In this document: one piece after another, positions 20,337-33,400 of the stretch
Layout: the number at the start of each line of letters is the position of its first letter
How positions within the stretch are numbered: position 1 is the first letter of the stretch
Assembly (NCBI RefSeq): GCF_963576615.1
Contig: NC_088711.1
Span: 682,001-746,000 of the forward strand
Source of the DNA: Watersipora subatra
Taxonomy: Eukaryota; Bryozoa; Gymnolaemata; Cheilostomatida; Watersiporidae
DNA length: 64,000 nucleotides
Direction of reading: 5' to 3'
The notes under the pieces: generated by a model
What the model saw: the letters and a program-made list of their open reading frames with translations, nothing else
Told to the model about the DNA's origin: nothing
The model's database searches: none
Made by a program: the position numbers and the translations under genes

Positions 20337-20605
20337 AGATGCCCATATATGGTAGGTGACGCAGTGTGTACTTATGTTGCGAGAGATGCCCATATATGGT
20401 AAGTGACACAGTGTGTACTGATGCTGCTAGAAAGGCCCATATATGATAAGTGACTAAGTGTGTACCACTGTAGTCAAAGACACCCATATATGGTAAGTGA
20501 TTCTGTGTGTCGCGATGCAACTAGAGATGCCTGTGTACGATAAGTGACTAAGGGTGTACTGATGCTGCTAGAGACGCCCATATATGGTAAGTGACCTGGT
20601 GCTGC
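20337..20605. repeat. About 47-bp tandem repeat, 6 diverged copies
   Basis: Unit GATGCCCATATATGGTAAGT plus GACacaGTGTGTACTGATGCTGCTAGA. The core CCCATATATGG resembles a serum-response CArG box by chance or design. Confidence 0.85.
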
Positions 20606-20708
20606 TGTGTGGCGAGTGTCATCAAATAATGCTGTTATTTAAAGCAGATATTTGCTCAGTTTTATGTTTCAAGCCTACCATACATGTACATTCATCATTC
20701 ATGTGTGT

Positions 20709-20919
20709 GGGTGAGTTAAGGGTGAGTTATGGGTGAGTTAAGGGTGAGTTAAGGGTGAGTTAAGGGTGAGGTAAGGGCGAGTTAAGGATGAGTTGAGGAT
20801 GAGTTGAGGGTGAGTTGAGGGTGAGTTAAGGATGAGTTAAGGGTGAGTTAAGGGCGAGTTAAGGGTGAGTTAAGGATGAGTTGAGGGTGAGTTAAGGGTG
20901 AGTTAAGGGTGAGTTAAGG
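20709..20919. repeat. 11-bp minisatellite, about 19 copies
   Basis: Unit GGGTGAGTTAA with AAGGATG and TTGAGGG variants. It lies just beyond the putative 3' end of the - strand gene. Confidence 0.95.
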
Positions 20920-20967
20920 CAAGTGAAGTGAATAACTTGCCCACAGCTGGTCTATTACTATCAACTA

Positions 20968-21035
20968 CTATTTAAAGGTATACGTATAGACAAGTGTTGT
21001 AATATTTTCTAGCGCCAGCAACATGCTCTGATACC
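20968..21035 (-). CDS. Possible terminal exon with stop
   Basis: After a strong acceptor (TTTTGTTATTGTTTCAG on the - strand), two bases complete Gly from the upstream phase-1 donor. The exon then encodes [20 protein letters not shown], Lys and TAG. It supplies none of the last three Fz cysteines, so the final Fz would be incomplete. Alternatively, the true continuation lies elsewhere or this end is decayed. Confidence 0.4.
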
Positions 21036-21388
21036 CTGAAACAATAACAAAATATATAGCATAATGTAGAGCCATTCGCGGCTCTGTAAATCATTTTAAT
21101 ATTGACCATACCTAGACATATACTTTTACAGAGCTGTAACTCAAATCCCATCAGACATCTTGGGAACATCATGTTGCAAACACTCCATCTAGCCGCGAAC
21201 TCATCAAAGGTGCAGTTTTGAAGAGCTAGCTCAGCTGCCATTGAGAAGTTGGCATATTGTTCACTAGAGTTGAGCCCAAAAAGCTGGTTTGGGTATGTTG
21301 TGTACGGCGATATATCACGACATTCAGGCGGCGATAAACTGCATTTCTCACTGCTGCAACAAATTAGTTAATACTATAGTAATAGTTC

Positions 21389-21422
<34 letters not shown>

Positions 21423-24400
21423 CTATATATCTATATATCTATATATATATATCTGTATATATATATTTCTCAAAGTCCGTGTGCTGGAAATCCGTCTGTC
21501 GGAAATCCGGCTATAGATCTGAAAATCTTGAAATAAATATTCTGTACCGAATAGGATTCGATCTCGGACCAAGCCGTTCATCAGTCTAACCTGCCTAGCC
21601 CACTAGACTACGGAAGTCAAATTGCTAACCTGTCAATACATATAAGTCATTATATCAGAGCAATACCTAACTGCTTTACATATGACGCGGGTCATAGCAT
21701 AACATCAGGAGAAACTGTTCACTCACATAATTAAACTGGCTAATAGCAAAACTCTCACTACTTCTCATTTTTTATAAGACAAAAAACTTTTCTCATGATA
21801 TGTAGCTTGAAAGTTAGAATGGCAAATGTTGTTATATGTTAAATAAAAATCAATTTTCTGTTCAAATACTCTTCTATTACACATGCAACGCCGGGTCGCA
21901 CAGCTAGTATATATATATATAGTTCATACTATAAATTGGTTCATACTATGGGCATTCCACATAGTCAAGCAGATCATAACTAAAAAGAAACGATGCATTT
22001 GCATATCTCTTACTACCAACATTGATGAAGCTGTGGGTGTAGTAGATGAGCTGGTGAAAAAGCACAGTGTGTAATTAGAGCTACTTTTAGAGTTATCTCA
22101 TCCTTAACTAACTTAGCACCAGCCTATTACATTCATTTCTGTTTCACACAGAGCCTTACCAGGATATTTCATCTTTTCCGCTGTAACAGTTATAACTCAA
22201 ATCACACACAGCGTCCTGAGGAATACATTGTCCGTCCCCGCAAGAAAACTCATCTTCTCCACACATATTCATCATGTTGTCGATAGGCTCTGACAAACAT
22301 CGCTCTTCCGGTAGCTTCATGCACAGCATCACCAGCTGTTCTCGCCCTTCTCCGGAGCAATACTCGTACGTAGCATCTGCAAAATGAACAGTTGAAAATG
22401 ACTAGTTAGAAATGTTTGAGACAGCGAAATGTAATTTCGAAACAGTCATTACAAGAGGGCAAGATAGAAGCGTACTTAGACATGTATTTCTACAGAGCTG
22501 TAACTCGAATCCCATCAGACATCTTGGGAACATCATGTTGCAGACACCCCATTTAGCCGTGAACTCATCTATAGTACAATTAGCCAGCGCCTTCTGAATG
22601 GTCGTCGAGAAGTTCAAATAGTCTTCTTCCGTCTCCAATTCAAAGATCTTATTTGGATAGGTGGTGTATGGAACGATATCTTTACACTCCTCGGGCGCAG
22701 GAGAACATTTTTCATCACTTCAAAACAAACAGAAAAATCATATCGAAATGGTTGAGCTCATGCTTGTAACTTCACAGAAGTTAGTACAGAAAGCTATGAA
22801 CAGTTACAGGTAATGCGTAAATGTGAAAACACACCCATGTGAAAACCGCATTAAATAAACCTAGTCAAGTTCTGTCCATGAAGCAGGAGACAAGAAATTC
22901 GTATCTGACCATAAAGTACCCAAAGGTCCGGCATATGGAACGATATCTTTACATTCCTCGGGCGCAGGAGAGCACAACTCATCACTATTAATATTTAATA
23001 ACACATAGCTGAGAAACTCAAAACATCAAACACATGCAATGGAAGATAAATTAACCTATAATGCAAATAATATTTTTAGTAACAAAGTCTTTAGAATATT
23101 ATGAATTAACCCAAGGCTGTGAGTTAATACAAGTAACTGAAATGTTTAGACAGGAGTTGTAACTCTTGGCAATTGAATAATACCATATAATAAACTCTCA
23201 TGAAAGTTGGTGAAAATGTCAAAATGGTGCCTTAAGAAGCAGTCAATATAATTTTTTGTCCCATTGAATGAACAGAATTGGGCATGCAAGGTCTAGGTCC
23301 AAAGCTCACCTCTGCAGTCAATAATATAATTACTAGAAAATTAAAAATATGACATCCCATTTACAATAATCTTATCCTATGCTACATTTAAGGACACGCG
23401 TGCACAGCAACCTGTTGTACATAGTATATTACCTAGCTATGTACATAGCATGTAATAGCTATATACATAGCTATTACATGCCATACAAATATAGTGAATG
23501 TGAAGCAGTTGCTAGGAATTCCATGATGCCAAAGTCTTGAGAAAGAAAAGTAAAAAAATTACACCATTATTAAAGGAAACTATTATTGTCGTTAGATACC
23601 GATTTTCGAACAGCTTGTATAAAATATGATTAATCATTATTAATATAATTAATAAAACTAGAAATTGCACTGTCATACAGCCCACGACCAAAGTGATATT
23701 CCCCTGTCATACAGCCCACGACCAAAGTGATATTCCCCTGTCATACAGCCCACGACCAAAGTGATATTGGAAAAAAGAAAAGGTATTGATGGTTGAGAAA
23801 TGCAATATTAGCAGTCAAATGGCACTGCAGTGCAATAGGATAACTGCAATGGTAGCTGTAATGTACTGGGTGTGGGTGTTATTATATACAACAAACAGCA
23901 ATAATGAAAGGAAAAGATTATATGTTTATATATCTCTCCCCCTGCAATAAGAGAAATGCAATATTGGCCAATATTAGAAGTAAAATGCACTGATATTATT
24001 AGAATAGCCAATATTATTAATATAGTAATAGTATAAAACTAATGCACAATTTTGTTTACATTTCAAAACGTCATAGCTAACAATATCAAGAAGTTGTGAC
24101 ATTTATATAGGTTTTTAGAAAATCTATTTAAAAAAGTGTTTGTTCATGACAAACAGCAATAATGAAATAAAAAGATTATATCTCTCCCCCTGCAATAAGA
24201 GAACTGCAGTATTAGAAGTAAAATGCACTGATATTATTAGAATAACCAATATTATTAATACAGTAATAATAAAAAACCAATGCACAATTTTGTTTACATT
24301 TCAAAACGTCATAGCTAACAATATCAAGAAGTATCAAGAAGAATATCCAAACTTATAATTAAAAATTGTAATAATCTCATTAGAATCGTTAGAAAAAAAT

Positions 24401-27400
24401 ATCATCATCATTTCCTTTACTTTAACTGCTTTGGACATCAGTTAGAATACCAAAGTACTCAAAAGTTTCCAAAATGTCAATTACTTTGAAATCGGCGAAA
24501 TAGAAACGATTCCTGTACTTCTACGTTAATTACAGAAACCGTCGCCAATTTGACAATGTTATAGACTGGTGAACTTAAAACGTTATTTTTTCGTGAAAAC
24601 TTAAGTGTTCTCTTTTCTGTCACTCAACGTTTTGATGTTCGCTTGGCGCTCTTAATGTTGATAAAAGTAAGGCTTGGCCAGTTTTAATAACGATTTTCGG
24701 CCAAATTAATCTGTCTATTTATGTATAATCCGATCAGATGGGTTAGTTTTAAGATTTTGCGGTAACCTTTCAAAGACCTGCAAACATGTTTAAATAGGTT
24801 TGTATGTGTTTTGTATCGTTATTATACTTTAACGAATCTACAAAAAATGGTTAAATTTGTTGATGAGATTTCGATGCAAGGGTTTCGACGTTGTTGATGA
24901 ATAATTTTCGTAAGTTGTGTGCACATGCATTTATCATAAAAACTCTCAAACATTCTCTCCGCTCATTTTTTTGTGGAATTAATGAGCACAACAGATAAAC
25001 TCTTAAAAAAGCTGAAAAAAATTAGGTAATAGAGTTTTAGGATCCGATTAATTGATAAAAGCCACGCAGAGTTTGTGTTAGTGAGAATAAAGCAGCCTGT
25101 GTCACCACGGAGGTTCTGCTCCTTCAGGGCTACCTTCCTTTTCAACTCAGCAGGCAGCTTTGCTATCTGTACACGTAGCCTCCAGGTCGGAGTCTTGGTT
25201 GAGGCCAGTATTTCCACGGGCTCAATCTCTCTAATAAGCAAAATATCCAGGTTGGCTCGAACAACTAGACTCCACTTTCTCTACTCTTTCGAAATGCTCA
25301 TAAGTCTCAAGGGGTGCTTCACTCGGTTCACTTGGTCGTCTGCTTGGCATCACTTTGAAGAGAATGATCCGAGCAGGCACGGCTATTTTTTTCACAGGTT
25401 CCTCACACTCTCCTTCTCGGTTTCCAGGAAGTCCCATTACCTCATCTGAGCTAGCAGGGCCCTGCTCCTAAACATGAATATGGACTCTTCATCCTAGCTA
25501 AGCAGGTCTGCTAAGCGTTCCTCTTCTGCCATCTCTATTGACTCTAGCAGGCTCAACTTATTCGCAAAAGAGCTTACTGTCTCACCTGGTTGAGCCATGT
25601 CGACAGGTTTGTCAGAAAGTTTATCGGTGTCTGTGGCGTATATATCGCTATATTTCTGAGAGAAAGATTGCTCACTGTAAGGTGTAGAAGCAAATGGTTT
25701 TGGCCCATTAATCTCCCGAGATTGCCACCTTTCTTCAGCCCCTGTATTCATACGCAGGAAGTAATCAGGATTAGCTACCACTGCCGATAGGCCGTCCACT
25801 GTCCATACCAATCTGGCTGCCAAGTGATCCAGGAGTAGTGCTGAGTGACATCAAGTACCCTTTGCACCGAGCTTGAAAGCCGGACCGACGCGGGACTCAC
25901 GGGTTGGGCTGACTTTTCTGAAACATCGCATGTCTGCTCTTCTAGCTGCCTTCAGAGCTCTTTTAGCCGAACCTCAAGTTCTTGAATAAACTCTGGGCCT
26001 CTGGTAGTTTCAGCACTGTGTTTTGCCAATTCCAATTCAGCCCTCAACCCGACTTGTCCTTCCGGTCTCTTGGCCTTGGCCTTTTTCATATTAGGGCCTT
26101 TACAAGGTTCCATTCCATGGTAGCTGATGCTCTTCTGGGCAGGCATGGAAGACTTCAGCCAGCTCTCAATTTGCACAGATGATTGCCCCTAGCACACTAT
26201 TGAGCAAGTGTGGTTACACCAGGCCTTAATAACCTAGTAAAGTCCCAATAACTTTGCTTGGAGCTTTGGGTTATCCCTGCTTTTTTATCTTTTTTTAGGA
26301 GCTAAACACAGTCCCCTAGTTGCATATAGTGGAGGATATTTTTTGTTCTCCGATCGGATAGCTATCTGCTCTTCTCTAGAAGCTGCATGCATCTCCTCCA
26401 GCTTCTTCAGCATTTCCACCAAATATTCGTGTGAGGTCTTGGCTTCCGTAGGTGGTGGGCTAAACTCTAGCTAGTCAGGTAGGCGCAACTCCCATTCAAG
26501 CATTAACAGATTGGCCATCTCTTGTAGCCGAGTACGGTGTACCATGGTACGCTCTCATCAGTTGAAAGCAACATGTCCTACTTTTTCTGCCTTGGGGTCA
26601 GCAGTGGTGCTCGCAGAGAGTCACTCAGCTGTCCATTGTCGCGTTCTACTACATCATTGGCTTACGGGTGGCAAGGCATCGTGTGAGGCTTCTCTACCCG
26701 CCAGAGCTGGCACAGCTTGGTCATTAGCTGACTCTCAAACTGTACTGCCTGATCGGTGCAGATTTGTTCTGGCTTGTCTATATAGCAGAACACTTGCTCA
26801 TCTAAGGTATTAGCCACAATTGGAATCATGGCTTTTAGGAGAGCCAGGGCGTTTTGCCATCTCGTAAAGTGGTCCGTTAGCACCATGATCCACTTGTTTC
26901 CTCCCAGTATATCCAGGATTGGTTCCGCTAGGTCCATGGTCACCTGCTGCTAGGGGCCTCTGGCATAAAGTCTATGTCTGCTGCCAGACGTTTTGGTGCC
27001 GCCATGCAGACGTCACAGTTTTTGATCAGTCTCCTAACTATGACTGTCATTCCTGGCCGGTCCCAGTACCAGGCAGGTCGCAGTCGGCTGATCGTTATGC
27101 TCACCCCAGAGTGAGTAAAGCTGTAAGTCTGCCAAATGGTTGTCTCCCTGATGGCATGCTGAACAGACCGTACACTGCTGAGGTTGGCCATAGTGGGATG
27201 TCCATGCCTCCAGTACCCCATTAAGTTGTAGCCTGAGGAATAACAACATCCTAGGTAGCTATTGAAGTTCCTGTACTCCCAGCTTCAGCTGATCCTGAGT
27301 CATTTCCTCTGCTCGAGCGGTGGCATGGTAAATGGTGGCCACAGGTCCACGGCCATTAACTTGCATCCGGGCCAGCTCCTGGTTGGTTTCACTTCGAGCC

Positions 27401-30400
27401 ATTACCTGAGCGGTGTCACAGAGTTCCAGGATGGCCTCAATTGATCCTGGGCTGGCTCTCTAGGTTGCCGTGGCAAAACAAGCCCATATGACTGACCATC
27501 TGGCTCACAGTTCTGGAGAGCCCTGACACAACTGTTGGTCTACCCAGCAAGGTCTGACCCTCCATGGCAAGCTCCCTGTAAGTCAGCCCTCTGTCTCTCA
27601 GCTCAATGAGCTTGCAATGTTGTCCTCCCAGATCTGTAAACTGAGCGCATCAGCATTTCCATGTCATAGTCTGGCTCGGTATTCCAGACTATACTGAAAC
27701 TCGACTAGGATTTCTAGCTACCTGGCCACTTGGTTCGAGGGCTCCTTTTGCTAGTATAAACATTAGAAAAAAGCCTAGTCTGTATGCAGACAGAGCTGCT
27801 GTCAATAAGGGTAGGACCGAAAATGCTTCAGGACTTTTACAATAGCTAACAGCTCCTCCGGGTTATACAGTAGTTTCGCTCTGTCGGTGCAAGGGTCTTA
27901 CTGAAAAAAGTGATCACCTTCTTGGTCCTTTCTTGTACTTGTGATATCACGGCACTCACTCCTCAGCCACTGGCATCCGTATCCAATTTATATGGCTGGC
28001 TCGAATCAGGGTAGCCTAGTACAAGTGTTGAGGACAGATGCTCCTTCAGCTTGTCAAAATCCGTCTCCTTTTCCTCACACCATTTCTCACTTTTTCTTGT
28101 TAATTGGTCCAAGGGCTGTGCTGTGGTAATGAAGCTCAAAATATACTGCTGGTAGTAGCCTACCATATCCTGAAAGCATTACAGCTTCCTGAGCTCTCTC
28201 GAATCGGCCATTTTCAGATCACCTGCGTCTTTTCTGGGTCAGCAGATATGCCTTTATTGCTAACCACATGGCAAGGCACCTGTGACTGGAGTGACTCACT
28301 CTTCAAAGGTTTCAGCTTCAGCCTAGCTTTCTTCAAATACTGAAACATATTCTTCAACTGGTGCAGGTGAATGTCAAAACTAGGGGCAATGACGATGATG
28401 TCATCTAGGTACAACAGCAACATTCTCCAATGCAAACTGTGTAGCATGCGCTCTCTTAGCCTCTGAATAGTAGCTGGCGCTGAGTGTAGGACTAGAGGGA
28501 CCTTCCAATTCCAGAGCCTGGAGCAGGTTTTAGACGCTGAATTATCCTGTGCATCGGTATCTAAAGGTTCTTGCCAGTAGCCACTGACCAGATCCAGTGT
28601 ACTGAAGTATTTGCTACCAGACAAGGCATCAAGACTGTTGCCAATCTAGAAAAGGAGGTGTACTGCTCAGTGACGGCATTTAGCTGCCAGTAGTAAACGC
28701 AGAAATGCCAATTGCCATCCTTTTGTCGAACCAACCCTACCAGAAAGATCCAGGCACCTCCAGCCGGCTTGATGAGTCTTGCTCAGCAGGTCCTGGACTT
28801 GATGGCGCTTAGCCTCCGTCTCTTTCTCTAGTCCCAGCCTATGTAGAGGCTGCCGAATGAGCTGAGTTTGCTCCTTCAGTAAAATAAAGTGTTCCGCCTT
28901 AGAGGTTTATTCTACATCTCTGTCGCCGGTGTTGAATGTACTCTGGTAATGTGTTAGCAACTGTTCCAGCCACTTGACCTGCCCCTGCTTTGAGCAGGTC
29001 CTTCGAGCTGCTACAAACAGCTCTTGGAGGTGGACTGGCGTCCCTGTCTCTGACATGTTCACACTCTGAAATGCGACACCAGAACCAGAGTGGTGGTTAA
29101 TCATCCACCTTGTGGTTTTTCACTCTCGTATGAGTGCTGACCGCGACGTCGGCTGGAAAGTGTAGGAGCTGGTCTGTAAGGTTGAGGCATCGCGTGACTA
29201 CTCTTCCTTTTGGCCAAGGCTAGCTCAAGCTTGTAGCCACTGATAGCTCACCCGAGCAACCCTCTATCACCCCTAACAAACAGTACTTACATGTAGTCAC
29301 TCAACATGGAACAGCAATCATGGTCCAGGCCGGCACCACCATGTCTCCCACTACCTGAACCTTGCTGAGCAACAGCCGGTTGTGTCTGTCTGTAAAGGTC
29401 AGCAGCCGGTTGTCCACAGAGACCACGGGCTGTTGATCCTTCATAGCATGCTGGTGTGCCACCAAGAATGGCATCCTTAGGATGGCATCTTTGCTAGTGT
29501 GACTCACCACAAAGACTTCTTTGGTCTTTACATGACTAAGCCGTGTGGGCAGACGTATGACTCCCATGGAATGGCAGCCGGATCCCATCAGCCAGGAAAC
29601 TGTGGCTGTCACTCTCTTTTAGCAAGACTCTTGCCCAGAGTGAACTTGTTGAACACTTGCTTGCTCATCTAGTTTTTGGTACACCCGGTATCGATCAGAA
29701 ATTGGACGGGTCACTCTTTCAACAACCCGGTGAGGAAGTAACTAGTAAAGTGGGGCCTGTTCAGAGCTTGTGAGCTGGTCAGTTCCATACTACCCGTACC
29801 TCGCAGGGCAAGTTTTTTGAGTTCGGGAACTCCTGGATTTGTTGGAGCAGCCTTCTGAAGTGTCCTCTGAGTGTAAGAGAGGGCGCACAGTGAGACAGCG
29901 CGGCCACCTTCAAGGAAGGTTTCCGATTATGTGCCGGCCGGCTTTCTTCAGACCCTGATCTGAGGATAACCTCAGAGAATTCACTCCTGGAGCAGGCTCC
30001 TGGGGTGTCGGATCAATTCGGAAGGAAGCATAAGGCATATTGGGCCGGACCCCAAGACAAACTTTGGACAATACAAAGAGCCGGGATCATTATGGCTGCA
30101 AACGCACTCCTGGCAACACAGCCTGGTATAGCTAAATCTAGTTTGAAGCTTGTTGCCAGGTTCGACCGGTCCTCCAGGCACTCGAGTTCCAGTTCCTCCA
30201 GAGCCTTGTAGTAATTTCGAAAAGCTACGGCCAGAGTCTCCTTCACTTCCATCTCGGCCACTGTGGTAAATACAGACTTCCTCCATCTTGGCATTCTACT
30301 ACTCATTAAACCACTCCGGGTTGGAGCTCTTCCTGACAGGACATCTTCAACCAGCGGCATGCCAAACCGGCCATTTGAACGAGCTTCCAATATTGCACCA

Positions 30401-33400
30401 CCAGAGATTCTTTTGTCAAGGAGGCGAAATTAGTTCGGGGCCTTATTGCAACCAGTAGTCAGCCCAACTGTTGGGGCCTCTTGCCATTTACCCGCTGCTG
30501 AGGCTTCCCATTTGGACGACTTCTACAGATATTCCACTGACCTTCACACGCCTAACATTATAGGAATTCCTCTCGGTGGCTTCCAAAAGCAGACCTTACT
30601 CTTGCGGCAACTGTTGGACCTGCTTTGTCAGCTGCTGCACAGGCAGTGCGAGCTATTTGAGAGTCTGGTGCTGGACCACTGCAATTCGCTTTTCTGGTGC
30701 CTCCTTAACGGACCTGACGTCGACTGACTGACAGCCTTGCAGCTTAACCTAGAGGAACTCTGTCCATGCTCAGACCACATCGGTCAACGTCGGAGTCGGC
30801 ACAGCCAGCAGGTGTCGCTGTTGTCCAGCGTAGTTCACCGTGCTGCAGACCAGCTCTTTGCCAATGTCCATCCTACAAAGTGCTGGCAAGTTTCACTGAG
30901 CTCCAAGGACTAGGCGCTCTGCCAGGCAAGCATGATCCTGGATGGTAGTGACCACAACTCACCTAAAGGTACCCAATTTACAACAAGCCTGCCTGAAAAA
31001 GAGAGGCTAAAGAGGGCTCATAGCATGTCAAAGAGGGCTTGCGTGTGGCCAGCACGATCGCAGTTCTCTACCTCCTTGAAAAGCCTCTCGGGTCTGGGGC
31101 GAACTGAAAACTGGCAACCTCAAGCTAGCTGTTTGCATCTGCAACCTCCATGAAATGGCTTATAAAGTACTCGATGTCTTCCGAACCAGAACCAAAAAAG
31201 TGATCTGAATAGGTAACTCAGGGCCCGAAGGACAAACATCATTCTCTTAAGTAACTCGGCAAAACAGTCGGTAACTCAACTCCTGCTCCGAGGGCGTCTG
31301 TCGTACCTCTCAATGCCAACCCTTACGGGAAGTTGCCGATCGATAAGGAGCAGGCTGGCATTAAGCAGTGACTGCTCGCTTCTTGTGGAGTGCCACTTCT
31401 TGTAGAGACTGAATCAATGACCTCTACTGCTGCCGCCAAAGTAAAGCCGATATGAGCCGGGTCTAACCTGGTCATGGCCTAAGCTCGGGCGTCAGCAAAG
31501 ACGCCAGCCGAAATCGGGGTGCTCTGCTGGTACAATATGACATTGCACTAAATATGATATAACAAGATAAAGGACATAGCACTAAAAATGATGTAACATT
31601 AAAGATGACGTTACACTAAATAAAACATGCCAGTAAAAAAAATAAAATATTGAATATGATACAACATTAAATACAACAAAAATTGAAAAATGCTTAGTAT
31701 GATAAAATGATAAGTATGACAAAGCACCGAACACACTATAACATCATATTTGATGTGACACTAAATATTACACAACATTAAACATGATGTAACGCTAACT
31801 ATACCATGACACAAATTATGATGTGACTTATGGTTCAGAAGTGTGTGGTATGTCTAAACAAAAAAAACTGGTTAAAAATGAAGACAACATGAAACGAAAA
31901 AACTAACTATCATGCGTCGGACAATGGAAGCGCCAAAACAGAAACCATACAAATGGATGAAGATATGAAAAAAGAAAACAACGGCTGAACAAAACAAAGG
32001 GCAACAGAAATGCATATAACAAAAGATAATATGAAAAGGACCTAAAACATGTAAAACAGAAAACAGCACACATATGTACATACCATATAACCTCATCGGA
32101 GGCATCGCAACAATCATAAGTCTTGTCACATACGCTCAGCCCGTGAATACATTTTCCGTCACCGCAAGGAAACTCATCTTCTCCACACATATTCATCATG
32201 TTGTCGATAGGCTCTGACAAACATCGCTCTTCCGGTAACTTCATGCACAGCATCACCAGCTGTTCTCGCCCTTCTCCGGAGCAATACTCGTACGTAGCAT
32301 CTGCAAAATGAACAGGTGAAAATGACTAGCTAGAAATTTTTGAGACAACGAAATGTATTTTCGAAACAGTCATTACAAGAGGGCAAGATAGAAGCGTACT
32401 TAGACATGTATTTCTACAGAGCTGTAACTCGAATCCCATCAGACATCTTGGGAACATCATGTTGCAGACACCCCATTTAGCCGTTAACTCATCTATAGTA
32501 CAATTAGCCAGCGCCTTCTGAATGGTCGTCGAGAAGTTCAAATAGTCTTCTTCCGTCTCCAATTCGAAGATCTTATTTGGATAGGTGGTGTATGGAACGA
32601 TATCTTTACATTCCTCGGGCGCAGGAGAACACTTTTCATCACTTCAAAACAAACAGAAAAATCATATCGAAATGGTTGAGCTCATGCTTGTAACTTCACA
32701 GAAGTTAGTACAGAAAGCTATGAACAGTTACAGGTAGTGCGTAAATGTGAAAACACACCCATGTGAAAACCGCATTAAATAAACCTAGTCAAGTTCTGTC
32801 CATGGAGCAGAAGACAAAAAACTCGTATAAGACCATAAAGTACTCAAAAATCCGGCATATGGTTTCTACATATTACAGTGAACGCAGAACATCGAAAATA
32901 CAACTGACATCGCATCGTTTATGAGTGTAAAAATCTCAAGTAGCAAAATCACCTGCGCGCGTATCTATAAATTCACTGCAAACCTTCCAAACAATTCTTA
33001 TACATGAAGACGATGTCGTCGTAGGATAATGAATACGATTTGTTTAAAAATATAATCATTGCGTACCACATCTCGTCTGCTCCAGTCCTGCAATCATAAG
33101 TCTTGTCACATACGCTCAACCCGTGAATACATTTTCCGTCACCGCAAGGAAACTCATCTTCTCCACACATATTCATCATGTTGTCGATAGGCTCTGACAA
33201 ACATCGATCTTCCGGTAACTTCATGCACAGCATCACCAGCTGTTCTCGCCCTTCTCCGGAGCAATACTCGTACGTAGCATCTGCAAAATGAACAGGTGAA
33301 AATGACTAGCTAGAAATTTTTGAGACAACGAAATGTATTTTCGAAACAGTCATTACAAGAGGGCAAGATAGAAGCGTACTTAGACATGTATTTCTACAGA

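Noticed and set aside
26511-31153. + strand ORFs across the Gypsy fossil
   Set aside because: Antisense shadows of the - strand element; no domain in the + reading.
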